From positions 18,338,631-18,402,630 of the forward strand of contig CM119265.1 in the NCBI GenBank assembly GCA_051294375.1: a stretch of DNA of 64,000 bases, in the 5' to 3' direction. Of this stretch, positions 1 through 13,300 are shown piece after piece. Position numbers and translations under genes: made by a program. Source of the stretch: Paraspadella gotoi. Its lineage: Eukaryota; Chaetognatha. Each line of letters begins with the position of its first letter. Position 1 is the stretch's first letter. The notes beneath the pieces were generated by a model. The model worked only from the letters and a program-made list of their open reading frames with translations, was not told the origin of the DNA and ran no database searches.

Positions 1-157
1 AAACCTCTTCAAACCAATTCTAAGCAAAACGATCAACAGACCCAGCACTCTTTTGGGAAATCCGAGACACAAAGAATCACAAAGGAAAAAGAAATTGGTA
101 AACCAGAGCAGAGAATGCGGGCGGTCAAACGTGGCGGACACTCGAGGCCGTACAGAC

Positions 158-294
158 CTGATTGTTGGAGAGGTCGATCCGCCTGAGCCTCTTGTACTCG
201 GCAAAGGCTCTGGCGGGGACTCTGGAGATCTGGTTCTGCTCGAGTCGAAGCTCCACAGTCTCGTCGGGGATGTTGGAAGGGATCGTCGTCAGAC
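158..294 (-). CDS. slit: slit exon 8: first repeats of LRR domain 2
   Basis: A 137-nt exon from acceptor TTTTCCAG to donor CAG|GTCTGT. Its first two bases complete a Gly codon with exon 7; it then encodes LTTIPSNIPDETVELRLEQN, QISRVPARAFAEYKRLRRID and LSNNQ, leaving in phase 0. The second Slit LRR domain in other animals reads GLT.IP..LP.....(I/V)RLEQN.I...P..AF..(Y/F)(K/R)(K/R)LRRIDLSNN, which this follows almost residue by residue. In Drosophila, Robo binding maps to LRR domain 2 of Slit, so this exon opens the receptor-binding module. The next exon lies outside the window; nothing coding is visible in positions 1-157. Confidence 0.95.
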
Positions 295-509
295 CTGGAA
301 AATTGGGTGAAACGATGGGGTCGGGGGAAAAGCAGGTTTAAGTTCCGTTGTCCGTTATTTTAAGGCGTTCAATACTTCGTTCATCACTTTGTTCTTTCGA
401 TCGTTTGTTCGTTAACTTGTTCATTGCTTCGCTCATGCCTCCATCATTTTCATCTTCGGTCGTTTAGTTCGCTTCGATCTTTCGTTCGTTTGTTCCCTTT
501 TTCTATTAC

Positions 510-582
510 CTTTGTCCCTGCAGTCGACGATTCCTTCAGTACAGATGCAGTCTTGTGGACAAAGAGGTTCGTCGATGCATTC
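510..582 (-). CDS. slit: slit exon 7: N-cap of LRR domain 2
   Basis: A 73-nt exon between a strong polypyrimidine acceptor ending TCGTCAG and donor GTAATA. In the recognisable frame it starts in phase 0 and encodes ECIDEPLCPQDCICTEGIVD then CRDK, leaving one base (G). The cysteine spacing C-x3-C-x-C-x6-C is the same as in the exon 1 N-cap, and CP..C.C..GIVDCR.K is the hallmark of the second Slit LRR N-cap. Exon 8 completes the Gly codon. The frame clashes with exon 6, which leaves two bases. Either a short exon of 3n+1 bases is missing between them (several N gaps lie in this intron) or one of the exons carries an indel error. Confidence 0.9.
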
Positions 583-696
583 CTGACGAAAGAAAAAAAA
601 TCGTGAATGAGTAATAAATTAATTGAGGCGCCACTCGAGGTGGGCGGTTCTTATCAGTAGGGGTGATTAGCAGCTCTCTCTCTCTCTCTCTCTCTC

Positions 697-1110
697 NNNN
701 NNNNNNNNNNNNNNNNNNNNNNNNNNNNNNNNNNNNNNNNNNNNNNNNNNNNNNNNNNNNNNNNNNNNNNNNNNNNNNNNNNNNNNNNNNNNNNNNNNNN
801 NNNNNNNNNNNNNNNNNNNNNNNNNNNNNNNNNNNNNNNNNNNNNNNNNNNNNNNNNNNNNNNNNNNNNNNNNNNNNNNNNNNNNNNNNNNNNNNNNNNN
901 NNNNNNNNNNNNNNNNNNNNNNNNNNNNNNNNNNNNNNNNNNNNNNNNNNNNNNNNNNNNNNNNNNNNNNNNNNNNNNNNNNNNNNNNNNNNNNNNNNNN
1001 NNNNNNNNNNNNNNNNNNNNNNNNNNNNNNNNNNNNNNNNNNNNNNNNNNNNNNNNNNNNNNNNNNNNNNNNNNNNNNNNNNNNNNNNNNNNNNNNNNNN
1101 NNNNNNNNNN
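697..1110. other. assembly gap (414 N)
   Basis: Starts in a (CT)n tract. Lies in slit intron 6, 114 bp from exon 7. Confidence 0.99.
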
Positions 1111-2011
1111 GGGGGGGGATCGAGGGGAGGGAGAGGAGGGGGGGAAAAGGGTGATCGTGAAAGCGTGATCGAAGAGGCCGACCGACCGGCCAAGAGGCGT
1201 CGGGACGAACCCCGGGCGCGGATGGCCTGGGCGTGGCAGGTAAAGTCGCCATTCATTACTCATTGTTTCCTCCCTCGGATTCTCTTCGAGGCGTGGCGAT
1301 GACGCGCTCAGCCCCCACGTGGCGTCGTGACCCGCGCGACGTTGACGCGGCGCGTGACGTGGCCGTCGCCCGCGGGTTTAGGTTGATCTCCGAAGATCGA
1401 TCGTCGAATTAAATCTCATCCTTTAATGTCATCGTCGCTTCGGGGGGAAAGAAGATAATGTCAATTCTTTCCTTTCTTTAATGCGTTCGCGGGGAAAAAA
1501 AGTGAAGAAAATTAAGGGGAAAAAAACGGGAAATAATAGCTTTTTTGTGTGTTTTTTTTTGTTAGAAGAGAAACACTTGAGAAAGTTAAAATAAGATAAT
1601 TGCCTTAACCGCTGAGCGAGCCTGTTTGGTTATTGCGGAATAAACACTGAGAATTCGAAATTTCTTTGTTATGTCGAGAAGATATAATATTAATAGGATG
1701 CTCCTATATTTGTTTCTCCATGATTTCGATAATATTAAATAAATCGTCTTCCTCAGCGTCGTCGTCGTCGTCGTCATCGTCGTCATAGTATTCCGTGACG
1801 CTTCGACCCTTTCTTCCCCCTCCGGCCAGACTACACAACCCGTTACACTTTATCGCTTTATTTTCCTTCTTTTTTTTTCAAACATCGCGACTTTTTTTTT
1901 CGTAGTAAAGTGATTAACGGAGTTTTCTTGACGTCTTTACGATCGTCCTTCCCTGGCGATGATCCAACGCAGTCGTCGTCCTCGTCGTCGTTGTCGCCGT
2001 CGTCGCCTCTG

Positions 2012-2138
2012 NNNNNNNNNNNNNNNNNNNNNNNNNNNNNNNNNNNNNNNNNNNNNNNNNNNNNNNNNNNNNNNNNNNNNNNNNNNNNNNNNNNNNNNNN
2101 NNNNNNNNNNNNNNNNNNNNNNNNNNNNNNNNNNNNNN
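2012..2138. other. assembly gap (127 N)
   Basis: Flanked by TCG/CGT-rich sequence and a poly-T run. Confidence 0.99.
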
Positions 2139-2944
2139 TTTTTTTTTTCTCGGGTCGACGTCCTCATCGTCTTCGTCGTCGTCGTCGTCGTTTTCTTCGT
2201 CGTCATCGTCTTTCGATCATCGTCTTCCCGAAAGCAAAGAAAAGCGGTCTTCGTCACCCACGCATTCGTCATCGCCTGGTCTTCGTCACGATCTTCGTTG
2301 TCGTCACCATCGTCGTCGTCGTCGTCGTTCCTCCGCCGAATTACGAGACACATTTACAGCGGGGCCCTCTGCTGCGAAATTCGCTGGCCGAACGAGGAAA
2401 ACCGCGGGACGGAAAATCCACATTTTATCAAAACGACGAAGACTGGAGATTTTGACGGATCCGGGCGAGACTCGACGAGAGTCCCGTCGCGTCAACGGCC
2501 GACGCCCCGCCTTCGTCCAAAGTCTTCGTAGATTCGATTAGTCGGTCGGTCGATCGGTCGATCGGTCGGTCGAGACGATCCGTCTTTTGCTGTTTTGTCG
2601 GCTGTTGTTTTAAAACTATTGAATTGGCTGTTTCGTTCGTTATTTTGGTTAAAGATTTTTTTTTTTTAAATAACTTTGTTCGTTGTTTCGTTTATAATGC
2701 ATTTCATAATGATATATAATATATTATTCATATATTATATTATATAATTCATTGTCTCCTTTTTCCTAATACTGACAATATGACCGATAATACGAAATTA
2801 GTTTAATTATAGAAAAATTGTTTTGTTGTTTGTTTTTTTCTCTCTTGATTCAATCATCTCATTTTTCTCCTTTGATTCATGCTGACCCGCGCGCTAAATA
2901 GATTCATTAATGAATTCATTCATATGTTGATTCAATAATTTCTC

Positions 2945-3076
<132 letters not shown>

Positions 3077-3463
3077 ATTAACCCTCGTCGCCCGTCGGTG
3101 AATCTGATTAAAACCTCATTTACTCTTCCTTTCTTTCTCCCTTTTTTTCTTTTCTTTTTTCCCCTTTGTTTCTCGCCTTTTCCTTTTCGGTTTTTTTCAT
3201 GTTTTTCAACTTGTTTTGTTAACTATTATATTCATCTTTCTTCATGTAATCCTCAGGGATGTAATCCAATCACTTTTTTTTATCTTTCCTACTTCTAGTC
3301 AAGAAAAACTATTCTCTTTCACAAACTCCACCCGGTTCTCACAAACGCTTCACTGAGACGTCTTCACATCCAGAATCCGATTCATTTTTTTCTCCCGGAT
3401 TAGACATAACAAAGACTCAGAGCAACAGCAAGGACATCAAAGGATAAGTTGATATCAACAACA

Positions 3464-3610
3464 ATGGCTGCGTCATCTAACGAGAAATCGAATCAACATT
3501 TCTACGTCGCCAAAACCGTACTATCACAACAACAACAACAACAACAACAACAACGCCTCCCATCGTCGGTCAGCGCGAGCCCTCAGTCGGGCAGATACTT
3601 CCTCGTCTAA
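3464..3610 (+). CDS. small ORF with a polyglutamine run (48 residues), uncertain
   Basis: A short plus-strand frame starting MAASSNEKSNQHFYVAKTVL, then a run of nine Gln (a CAA array), then RLPSSVSASPQSGRYFLV and a stop. The start context AACAATGG is good. It lies on the strand opposite to slit inside intron 6. I do not recognise it. It may be a first exon or small protein gene, but a chance frame around a CAA microsatellite is as likely. Confidence 0.2.
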   Translation: MAASSNEKSNQHFYVAKTVLSQQQQQQQQQRLPSSVSASPQSGRYFLV

Positions 3611-5164
3611 AAATAGAATCTCGTCGATAAAAATCTAAAGGGCCGACGTTTCGCTGAAGGCGATGCGGCGGTCGTTGACATGAAAGTAGTTGTATTCGAA
3701 GTTGTCGTTGTAGTATTCGAATGAAGAATGAAGAATGAAGATTGCTGAAGATCTGCAGCTGTTCGTGGCCCGCGTCAAGGACGTTCCGTTTTGGCGGCGA
3801 CCGTTTTTGTCAGAGTTAAATGTGCGCGTCGAAGATAAACTGTTTGTTTTTGTCGTCGTCGATGTCGTGATTTAAAGTTTGGAAAGAATACGACGACCAC
3901 GACGACGACTACTATGAATATATGGATGAACTATGAAGAGTGCGTCTCACACGAAAACAACGACGACTTAGACGAAGACATTTGAAATCACGTTGAATTA
4001 GTTTGTGAGATTGTTAAGTAGACCATCAAAAGGAAGGTGAAGACGATGTCAACTAAAACGACTACAACGACGACGACTGCAACGACGACGACGCATCGAC
4101 TCCGGTATCCTCATCATCTCCAGAGTGAAATCAGGCAGAACATATTTCACGCCTCATAAATTTGAGGATCGCGAAGAGACCAAAAAGAAGAGAGACGAAA
4201 ATTCCAAAGACGCATAAATTCCCTTCGAAAGACAAGAGGGAGAGAGAGGGAGAGAGAGGAGGGAAGAAAGATGGCGAAGGGCGCAAGATTTTTTTTTTTT
4301 TTTTTTAGAGCCGACTGGATTACTTTAATCTCATTTACATATTGCAGTGCCTAGAATTTTATTTAACCGACAGCTTTCAAAAGTTCTTATTTTCTAAAAA
4401 TAATATACTAATTTTTTTTATTTAAATTAGAATAATTTGGTTTTGAAATTATGAAAAATTATACGTAATCCCGGCTAAATGAATAAAGAACATTTTAAAA
4501 GAGAAAAATCGGTTCACCAACCATCGAAAAACAAGCAAATGGGCTGAATATTTTCAATACAATTTTGTATTTGGAGAAATCTGTTGCTTTAAATAAGTGC
4601 TTGTCTGAAATGGGGTAATTAAAAATTTAAAATCTGACCGACGCTGGTCTAAATGAAAGAGAGTCAACTTGAATCTTCGTCATCGACATTTATCTTCAGC
4701 ATAATCATCTTTTATTGTCTTCTTGCATTTTTTGTTATTAAAAATTGGTGGTCGTCATCTACGTAGATTGTGGGAAATTAGATGGTTGTGGTCAAAATTT
4801 ATCCAAAGTGAAGATCGAAGCGGCGGTAGCGGCATCAGCAGCGGCGGCCAACTTGGTCGACTTTCTCTTGCCGTCAAAGCGCAAAGTGGCCATTCGATCT
4901 TTTACGCCGAAATCAAAACGATCGTCACGCTGTGAATCCGCGAAGATCACGGAAGATCGAGATGAACCGAAGTGAATCGCGTTGGATCACTGCGAATCCA
5001 AGTGAAATTCGGCCAATCTCGGTAGTGGAGGAATGTGAGCTGAGATATAGTGGAAAAATTTGGTATTCTCCTGATCGTTTATTTATAGCGCGTTTCATGA
5101 TCAACACATTTTATATACTTTAACAACTTCGCGATGTAAATGCATATCATTTCCTAGCAAATAG

Positions 5165-5199
<35 letters not shown>

Positions 5200-5837
5200 A
5201 CCTTCACCGAAATGACCGATATATGCTTTCGAAGAAGCAAAAATAAGAAGACGACGACGACAAGGACGACGACGACAGTGATGTCGACGTAAACGCCGAC
5301 GTTGTCGACGACGATGACAGCGACGACGGCGTCGACACCGCGCCATCCTGGGTGTTCTCCTTTCGTCCCCCTCGTAAATACCGCGTAATGTCAAGAACAA
5401 CAAAAAAAAAACACTTTCACGCTTGTAAAAACTTTTTCGAGGAAAAAAATACGAGGTTGGAGTGGGTTAGGGTGGTTGGGGTGGGTTAGGGTGGGCCATA
5501 TTTGTAGGAATTCGTCACTCCCCTTTTTTTTTCTCTCAAATATTTTCCAGTTTATTTTTAAAGAGACTAAGTTAAAATTCGTGTCTCCCGCCGTCGCTCA
5601 AAGTGTCGCTTGTCACAAAGTGAAGAATTTATTGTTCTTGTCGATTTTAATTTCGTTCTCTTAGTTTGTTTTGTTTTTTTTTGCCTTTTTTTATTGCGAT
5701 ATATTCTGTTTATAAAAAACACGATGATAACAGTTCGTTTATAGGTTGAGTTTACTTGTATAATATTTATATCTTTGTAAATTTTTGTAGCTTTTTATAT
5801 GAGCGGTGGTATAAGTGGTCCGCTTTATATGTACCTT

Positions 5838-5870
5838 GCTTTCTCTCTCTCTTTCTTCCTCTCTTTCTTT

Positions 5871-5928
<58 letters not shown>
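5838..5928. repeat. (CT)n microsatellite with impure left half
   Basis: CTTT-interrupted on the left, then pure CT from about 5876. Paired with GA-rich sequence from 5941 on, so the strand could fold back locally. Confidence 0.95.
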
Positions 5929-5929
<1 letters not shown>

Positions 5930-6224
5930 CGAAAAACAAAAAATGAGAGCAAAAAAACAAAAAAAAGGAGACAGAGAGAGAGTGGAAAAGACAAACGCAC
6001 TGTTGGAGCTGGACGAAGGAGAAAGAGAGAGAAAATTGGAAGGTAATGAGGAGGAACGGTGGGAGGGAGGGATCAAAAGAGAATTAGGAGGAGGAAAGAA
6101 AAAGTATAAAAAGGAAAAAAATATATAGAAACGGAACGCTCGACTGTTTTTGTTATGAACAACCCAGACACGGAAAGGGAAGGTAGAGGGGAAATTGTGG
6201 AATGGTTGGGGGAGAGAGAGAGAG

Positions 6225-6254
6225 NNNNNNNNNNNNNNNNNNNNNNNNNNNNNN
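6225..6254. other. assembly gap (30 N)
   Basis: Inside a (GA)n tract; the second copy at 10255-10374 shows GA-rich sequence there. Confidence 0.99.
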
Positions 6255-7071
6255 GAGAGAGACATTGATGAAAACACAAAAAAGAAGGAGGTTTTACGAA
6301 GATTTCCGAGGGATAAATAGAGAAAGGGAAATAGGATACGCAGTTTAAAAGGGAGTAAAAAAAATACCAGCGGAGAGAAAACGTCAAAAAAACGTCAAAT
6401 GACGAAAGCGTGACGTAAGACGATCACATAAGGCTGCTATTTCCTATCTCTACATTCGATTTCACTCTGTGAGTCTCACCTGTGAAGACTGCTGTTCGAG
6501 TCCGTTGTAATCGTAGTCGAGATTTTGATCGTTCAGCTCGAGATTCCAGATGTTGTTTTTCGAGATTCTGGAAATGGAGTAATTTACTAATTTTATACAT
6601 AATATTAGTCAAATTTACCAAATTTACCTTTACTTTAGATCTTGAGATAAAGATATTTAAAAAACAGTGTGATTTTCTTTCACCTTATAATAATTTCAAA
6701 TTCTTTTAAACCCTTTTTTTTTGCAGTGTAGGATATCGTCATACGCAAACCAATTTTCAACTAATTATTTTCTTAATATCTAATCGTTTAATTATTTTTA
6801 TCCTTGATTCAAATTTTTTTTATAAAAAAAACTTATAATGTAAAAAAATGTACCAAAAAGAATTCTAATCTGGAAAAGGTCGAAACTCATCCTCCTCCTC
6901 CTCCTCTTCCTCTTTCAGTCTCTTCGTTTCTCCTCGAATTTACGCGAAAAATTCTTGAGACGAATTTTTATGGGCGCATGGAATTAAATCCGGGTTTTTC
7001 AGAAAGTCAAATTGCATCCGGGGAAGCTTCCCAATCTCTTTGCCGCGAATCTTTATTACGCGGAAAAAAAG

Positions 7072-7181
<110 letters not shown>

Positions 7182-7596
7182 TTAAGGAGGGGAGGTTAAT
7201 GTGAGATGGGTGGGGGCATAGAGGGGCAAGGTAGGTATATATAAAGAGAGAAGATAAGAACGAAGGATGTTATGAATACTGAAATACTGTACACGTGATA
7301 ATATGAGAAAAGTTAGAAAAGTAAAAAAGGATTAGAGAGGTAGAAACCATGTTAAAGCTACGATATAAAGATGCAAAATAAAACGACTTGAGCCCCAAAC
7401 TTTAAAACTTTAGATACTTCATGACAACCTATGTCTCAGAAAATTCCCAAAAATAAAAAAATTTACATTCGTTAATTCGAAGAAATTTAATATTCCGAAT
7501 CTCGTTAAACCGAGTTCGCTCTCCATAATCGAAAGGAGAGGGAACAAAAAGGGAGGAGTTATGAGCGGAAGTTATGGGTTAGGATAGAGGGGAAGG

Positions 7597-7864
7597 NNNN
7601 NNNNNNNNNNNNNNNNNNNNNNNNNNNNNNNNNNNNNNNNNNNNNNNNNNNNNNNNNNNNNNNNNNNNNNNNNNNNNNNNNNNNNNNNNNNNNNNNNNNN
7701 NNNNNNNNNNNNNNNNNNNNNNNNNNNNNNNNNNNNNNNNNNNNNNNNNNNNNNNNNNNNNNNNNNNNNNNNNNNNNNNNNNNNNNNNNNNNNNNNNNNN
7801 NNNNNNNNNNNNNNNNNNNNNNNNNNNNNNNNNNNNNNNNNNNNNNNNNNNNNNNNNNNNNNNN
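7597..7864. other. assembly gap (268 N)
   Basis: Apparently bridged by the second copy, where about 2.8 kb (12.46-15.23 kb) lies between the matching flanks. Confidence 0.95.
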
Positions 7865-7950
7865 CGGAAAAGGATGCTAAGGGAAAAGAGAAAAAATAAT
7901 TTAGCGGAAAATAGATATTAGAGAAAACAACTAAAATTGGAAGGGACGAG

Positions 7951-7975
7951 NNNNNNNNNNNNNNNNNNNNNNNNN
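7951..7975. other. assembly gap (25 N)
   Basis: A fixed-size placeholder, same length as those at 19014, 47980, 48931 and 61281. Confidence 0.99.
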
Positions 7976-8556
7976 GAATCCGCCGAAGTTATCTCTATAT
8001 ATCACTTAGGAATGCATCGAGATGAACTCTCGATACGTGCAGATCTCGTCTGTTGGTGGATCTACCCTGCGAAATTTCTCACAGTGAAATTGCTGTTTCT
8101 TTTTCGTTTTTAACGTACATATCTTTCTAGTTAGTTTTAATAGGCACATTTGATTTGAAGTCTAGAATATATTAGGTGTGTATAAAAATCTTCTAGGTGT
8201 ATTTAATATTCTTCTTCTTCTTTGACATCATTTCAATTAATTTATAGTCGATTAGCCCAACATTATGTCGTTTTCACTTGACTCATACACATTTTATTAT
8301 AGCTTTAACAACTCCGATGCTACACACGCCCGATATCATCTTTCCTTCCACTAAAAGCAGAATAGTATTCTCCTTCTCTCTACTCCTCCTCTTCGTCCTG
8401 TCGATCAATCTCTCCACTCTTCCTTCTCTTTCCTTCTCCCGCCTCTCTCCTCTCCCGTCTCTCTCCCTTCCTTCGCAACCCACCCATCGCCTCTCTCTTT
8501 CCTCTTCCTCCTCTCTCCCTCCTCCCTCCGTTCCTCCTCTCTCTCCTCTGCTCATT

Positions 8557-10256
8557 GACCTTCACCGAAATGACCGATATATATGCTTTCGAAGAAGCAA
8601 AAATAAGAAGACGACGACGACAAGGACGACGACGACAGTGATGTCGACGTAAACGCCGGACGTTGTCGACGACGATGACAGCGACGACGGCGTCCGACAA
8701 CCCCAACCCTCACCGCGCCACTCTAGGTTGTTACTCCTTTCGTCCCCCGCCCTAACCGACTAAAGTGCCTGCATATTAGGGATTAAAATCTCCAGTAAAA
8801 TATGCCTCCCAGCGCGTATTTGTCAAGACTTATTGTCCGCTGGTCCGAGTCAAAAAATAAAAACACCCTTTCACAGCTTGTAAAAACTTTTTCGACGGAA
8901 AAAACAATTACCCACGCCTTTTGTGATGTGGGTTAGGAGCCAGTGAGAGTTGCGAGACCGGTGGGATTAGTGGGTGGGAGTCCCAGTATTTGTAGGATAT
9001 CTTCCCGTCCACTAGGTTTGAAACATGGCGATGAACTGTTCTTGAGGAAGAAGCCGCGCTCTCTTTTCTCCCCTTTTTTTTTCTCGGGCGGCGCCCTCAA
9101 AATAATTTTCCAGTTTAATTCTTACAAGAGACTAAGCGGCTTAAAAGTTGCGTTGATCTCTCCGGCAGCCGTCGCTGGGCAGATAGCAGTGTGTCGTCTA
9201 TGACATCAGAAGTGGAGAGGGAGATGTGAGGGTGTTGGTGTCACACTATAGGAGTGGTGTATGGAAGGAGATACGATTGTAGAGATGTTCGTTACTCATA
9301 GTTTGTTGTAAGTATATGTGGGTTGATGGACCAAATATTAGTGTTTGATTGACAGATAATTACTCGTCATGTGTAAAAAAGAGTAAAAGACAAAAACAAC
9401 AGATGATAAGACAGATATCGTACTATCATTTAGGGAGAATACATTACTAGTGCTATATATCTCATATTTAATATCTTATGATAAATCCAAACACTATCTC
9501 GCGTAAGCTTTTTATACGAGTTGCGGATGGTATATCGTAGTTGGTCCCGCCATTTTTAAAGTTATATGTACCTCTCCTAACTTGGCCCCTTCCCTCGCTT
9601 CTAACTTTTCTTCACCTTTCCTCTATAAAATCTACTCTTTCTCTTTCTCATCTTCTCAGTTCTTTCTTCCCCGGCATCGCGCAACCGCCACCTTTCCTCT
9701 CTCCTCTGCGACTCCATCCTCTCTCCTCTCTCCGATCTCTCTCTCTTCCTCCGCTCTCTCTGTCTCTTCTCTCTCCACGAAAAACAAAAAATGAAGCAAA
9801 ATTTTCTTTTCTTCTTCCGGGCAAAAAATAAAGAGAAAGAACAAAAAAAGGAGACAAAGAGAAGAGTGGAAAAGACAAACCACTGTTGGAGCTGGACGAA
9901 GGAGAAAGAGAGAGAAAATTGGAAGTAATGAGGAGGAACGGTGGGAGGGAGGGATCAAAGAGAATAAGAATGTGTATGTTAAAGAAAAAACCAGTAGTCA
10001 AAAATATAGGTAAAAATATATAATATTAGCCAAAGCGTCGCAACTGCCTGAACTGTTTTTGTTATTAGACACAACATCCAGAACACAAGGAAAGGGAAGG
10101 TAGAGGAGGGAAATTGTTGGAATGGTTGGGGAGAGAGAGAGAGATACGAGAAAAGAGATGTAACTATCCTATTCTTCAATAGAGAGCCGAAAAGCACAGG
10201 GAAAAGGCGTAGAAAGATAAAAGATTGGAAGACGAATAAAAAAATTGTAAACAGAG

Positions 10257-10332
<76 letters not shown>

Positions 10333-13300
10333 AGAGAGGAGGAGAGAGAAGAGAGAAGAGAGAGAGGAGAGGGACATTGATGAAAACACAAAAAAAAGAA
10401 AAGGAGGTTTAACCGAAGATTTCCGAGGGAATATCAAAAATATCAAAGACAGAGTGACAATACGGAATACGCGAGTTCCTTATAGAAAGGGAGTAAAACG
10501 AAAAAATTACCAGCTGAAGCAGAGAAAACGTCAAACCCAAAAACGTCAAAGATTTCCGCAAGAGAGCGTGATACCGTTAAGACGTATCACATTAATGGCG
10601 CTATTTTCTCTATTCTTCTAAGCTATTCGATTTTCACCCTTCTTGTGATTTCTCTTCATCTGAAGACTGCTGTTCGATCTCGTCGGGTTTGCTAATCGTA
10701 GCTCCGAAATGATTCTCGTATTCCGCTCTCTTCAGCTCGACTCTCGAGATTTCCAATGTTGTTTTTCGTAGATTCTGTATAATGCCAGGTGTAATTTATG
10801 CTTTAATTTTTCCGAGTTCAGCACTCCACGATGAATATAGTCAAACATATGAACAATTTACAAATAGAGCCTCTTTGAGCGGAAAATTTTAGATATCTGT
10901 ATGAGAGACTACAACAGAATAAATTATCATCACAGAAAAAGAGTAAGTGATAATTTCTGTGCGTATTTCAAGCGACCGAATGGATGACGTACTATAATTT
11001 CAATCTTCAAATTCTCCGTCTATGAGATGAGAAACGCAGAGAGCATAAAATGATGTAGTTTTTGTTGGGCAGTGTGAGATATCGTCAACGCAAAACCAAT
11101 TTTCAAAAAGCTAATCAGATTTTCCTTGAAATATATCTAATGCGTGAAATGAAGAAGTTATTTTTATTATCCACGTTGATATCAAGATTTATATTATTTG
11201 AAAAAAAAACTTATAATGTAAAAAAAATGATACCAAAAAGAGATGTCATAAGTAGACTAATGGAGATGCTGAGGAAAAGGTCAGAAAACACTCAGCCTAC
11301 TAGGCTCCTACACTCGCGTCTACCTCTTTCAGGAGAAGGAGGAGGTACGTCGAGGTTCGTTTACTCCTGGGCAAGCACAGAATTTACGGGAGGGGGAGGA
11401 CGAAAAAGAAAAAATTCCTTGAAGGAATTTTTAATGAGGAGAGCAGAGGACAGGAGAATTGGAAGTCGCAGGAGGGTTTTTTATCAGGAAAAATCGAAAG
11501 AAGTTAGGCATCAACGAGCGGGGAAGCTTAAAGCACGCAAAGTACTCGTATTCCAGGCGATTCATTGTAATTTTAAACGGCGCGGAGAGAAAAAAAAAAA
11601 GGAGCCAGAGAGAGAGAGAGAAGAAGAAAGAAGAGAGCTTTTATCATCTCCGGGAGAAGCCACGAGAGGAGAAGGAAGAAGAGAGAAAGAAGAGAGAGAG
11701 AGTAGAGGAGAGAGAGAGAGAGGAGAGGAAAGAGGAGAGAAGGCGGACCAGAAGAGAAATGAACAGGAGAGAAAACAGTGATGTAGAACATGAGAAGACG
11801 AGAGAAATCACTCTAACAAACCGAACCTATAAAGGAAGGGGAGGTTAATGTGAGATGGGTGGGCGGCATAGAGGCATGGCACAGGTAGGTATCACTCTTT
11901 GTCGCCGCTTGGTTTTTCGCCCATTCGCCCTTAAAACACGAGCAAAGAAGTCAAAGCTTTGTTTGCTTTCACTGTTAATTTAATCTTGCGTCATTATTTA
12001 TATTTTCTACGTTCCTTCATTTGCTTTCAATTGAAGGAATGTTCTTAATGTGTTCGTAATTAACCTTGAAATACTGTAACACGGTGATAATTATCTTGAG
12101 AAAATTGTTAGAAATTAAAAGTTATAAAAAAGTTCGATTACTGAAGATGGAGGAATTAGAATAGTAGGTAATTACTTATATATTTTAATTATTAATTATT
12201 ATTATATTATTACAATTTATTATTATTTATTACAATTCAGGGACTTAAATCCTGATAATATTTTAATTATTAAGATATATTAATTATATTAATTTTTAGA
12301 TCATTTCTTACGTTATGTAATTTAGATTCAAAATAAACGCATCTTTGACAGCCTCTCGGCGGAGAGCCCCAAAAACTCTTAAAAACTTTAGATAACTTCA
12401 TGGACAAACCTATGATCTCAGAAAATTTTCTCCCAAAAATAAAAAATTATCACTCAAGAATATTCATTTATTTCTTTTTCCTTCCTCCTCCACCCCTTTT
12501 CACTTCTCTCTATCTACTTTCTCCGGTCTTAATTCGATCATAAATCATCTTTATACTTCTCTCATTTCCCTTCCAGAATTCCTTCTCTCTTAAATCATTC
12601 ATCAACCCGTCCATCGTTCTCCTCTCGCTCTCTCTCTCTCCTCTCTCGCTCCATCTCTAAACATCTCTTGATCCTCTTTCTAGACGATCTTCAATGCTCA
12701 AGTATATCCACTTTTTTACGTATTAATCATACTTCTTTCTTAACTAGCGACCCTTTATTACTTTAGTGCCCCTTTGCCCCCTTCCTTTTTCTTTAAAAAA
12801 CAACTTACAACCCCATTAAGATTCTCTTATCCTCCTCAGAAAAAAACTCTTTCCTCCTACACGCAGCCTTCCCTCTCCTTCTCCTCTTGACCTCCCCTTT
12901 TCCCACCTCGTAATCCTTCCCTCACTCCCCTTCTCCTCTCACTCCCTGACTCACCTCCTCCTCTTATTCCTCCCGTTCTGAGTACGAATCGATACTTCAG
13001 AGCGAAACGTGGCTGTTTTTTTTTTATATTTTAAAAAGAAGTTTCCCTCTTCCTTTCAACGACTTTTTCTCTTATTCTGGTTACATTCCCGGGTAAAGTC
13101 TTTCTTCCCAGGTAAAAAGAGAAATTCCTTCGTTTCCGTATGTCGTTACTATAGTTCCGGCCAAGCGAAGCGAGGGCGAGAAATTTGGGCAGAAATTTGA
13201 GGAGGATGAAGGAAACCAGAAAGGGGGGGGGCAGCCATAACGAAGCCAAGAACAAGGAAGGTTTTTCTTAGGGAAGCAAAAAAAAAAATAAACGAAATGG

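Noticed and set aside
53-310. A plus-strand 85-residue open frame
   Set aside because: It is the antisense shadow of slit exon 8.
11062-11781. A 239-residue plus-strand open frame
   Set aside because: It lies in the error-rich second copy, and the matching region near 6.7-7.2 kb has no equivalent frame; the end is (GA)n-derived.
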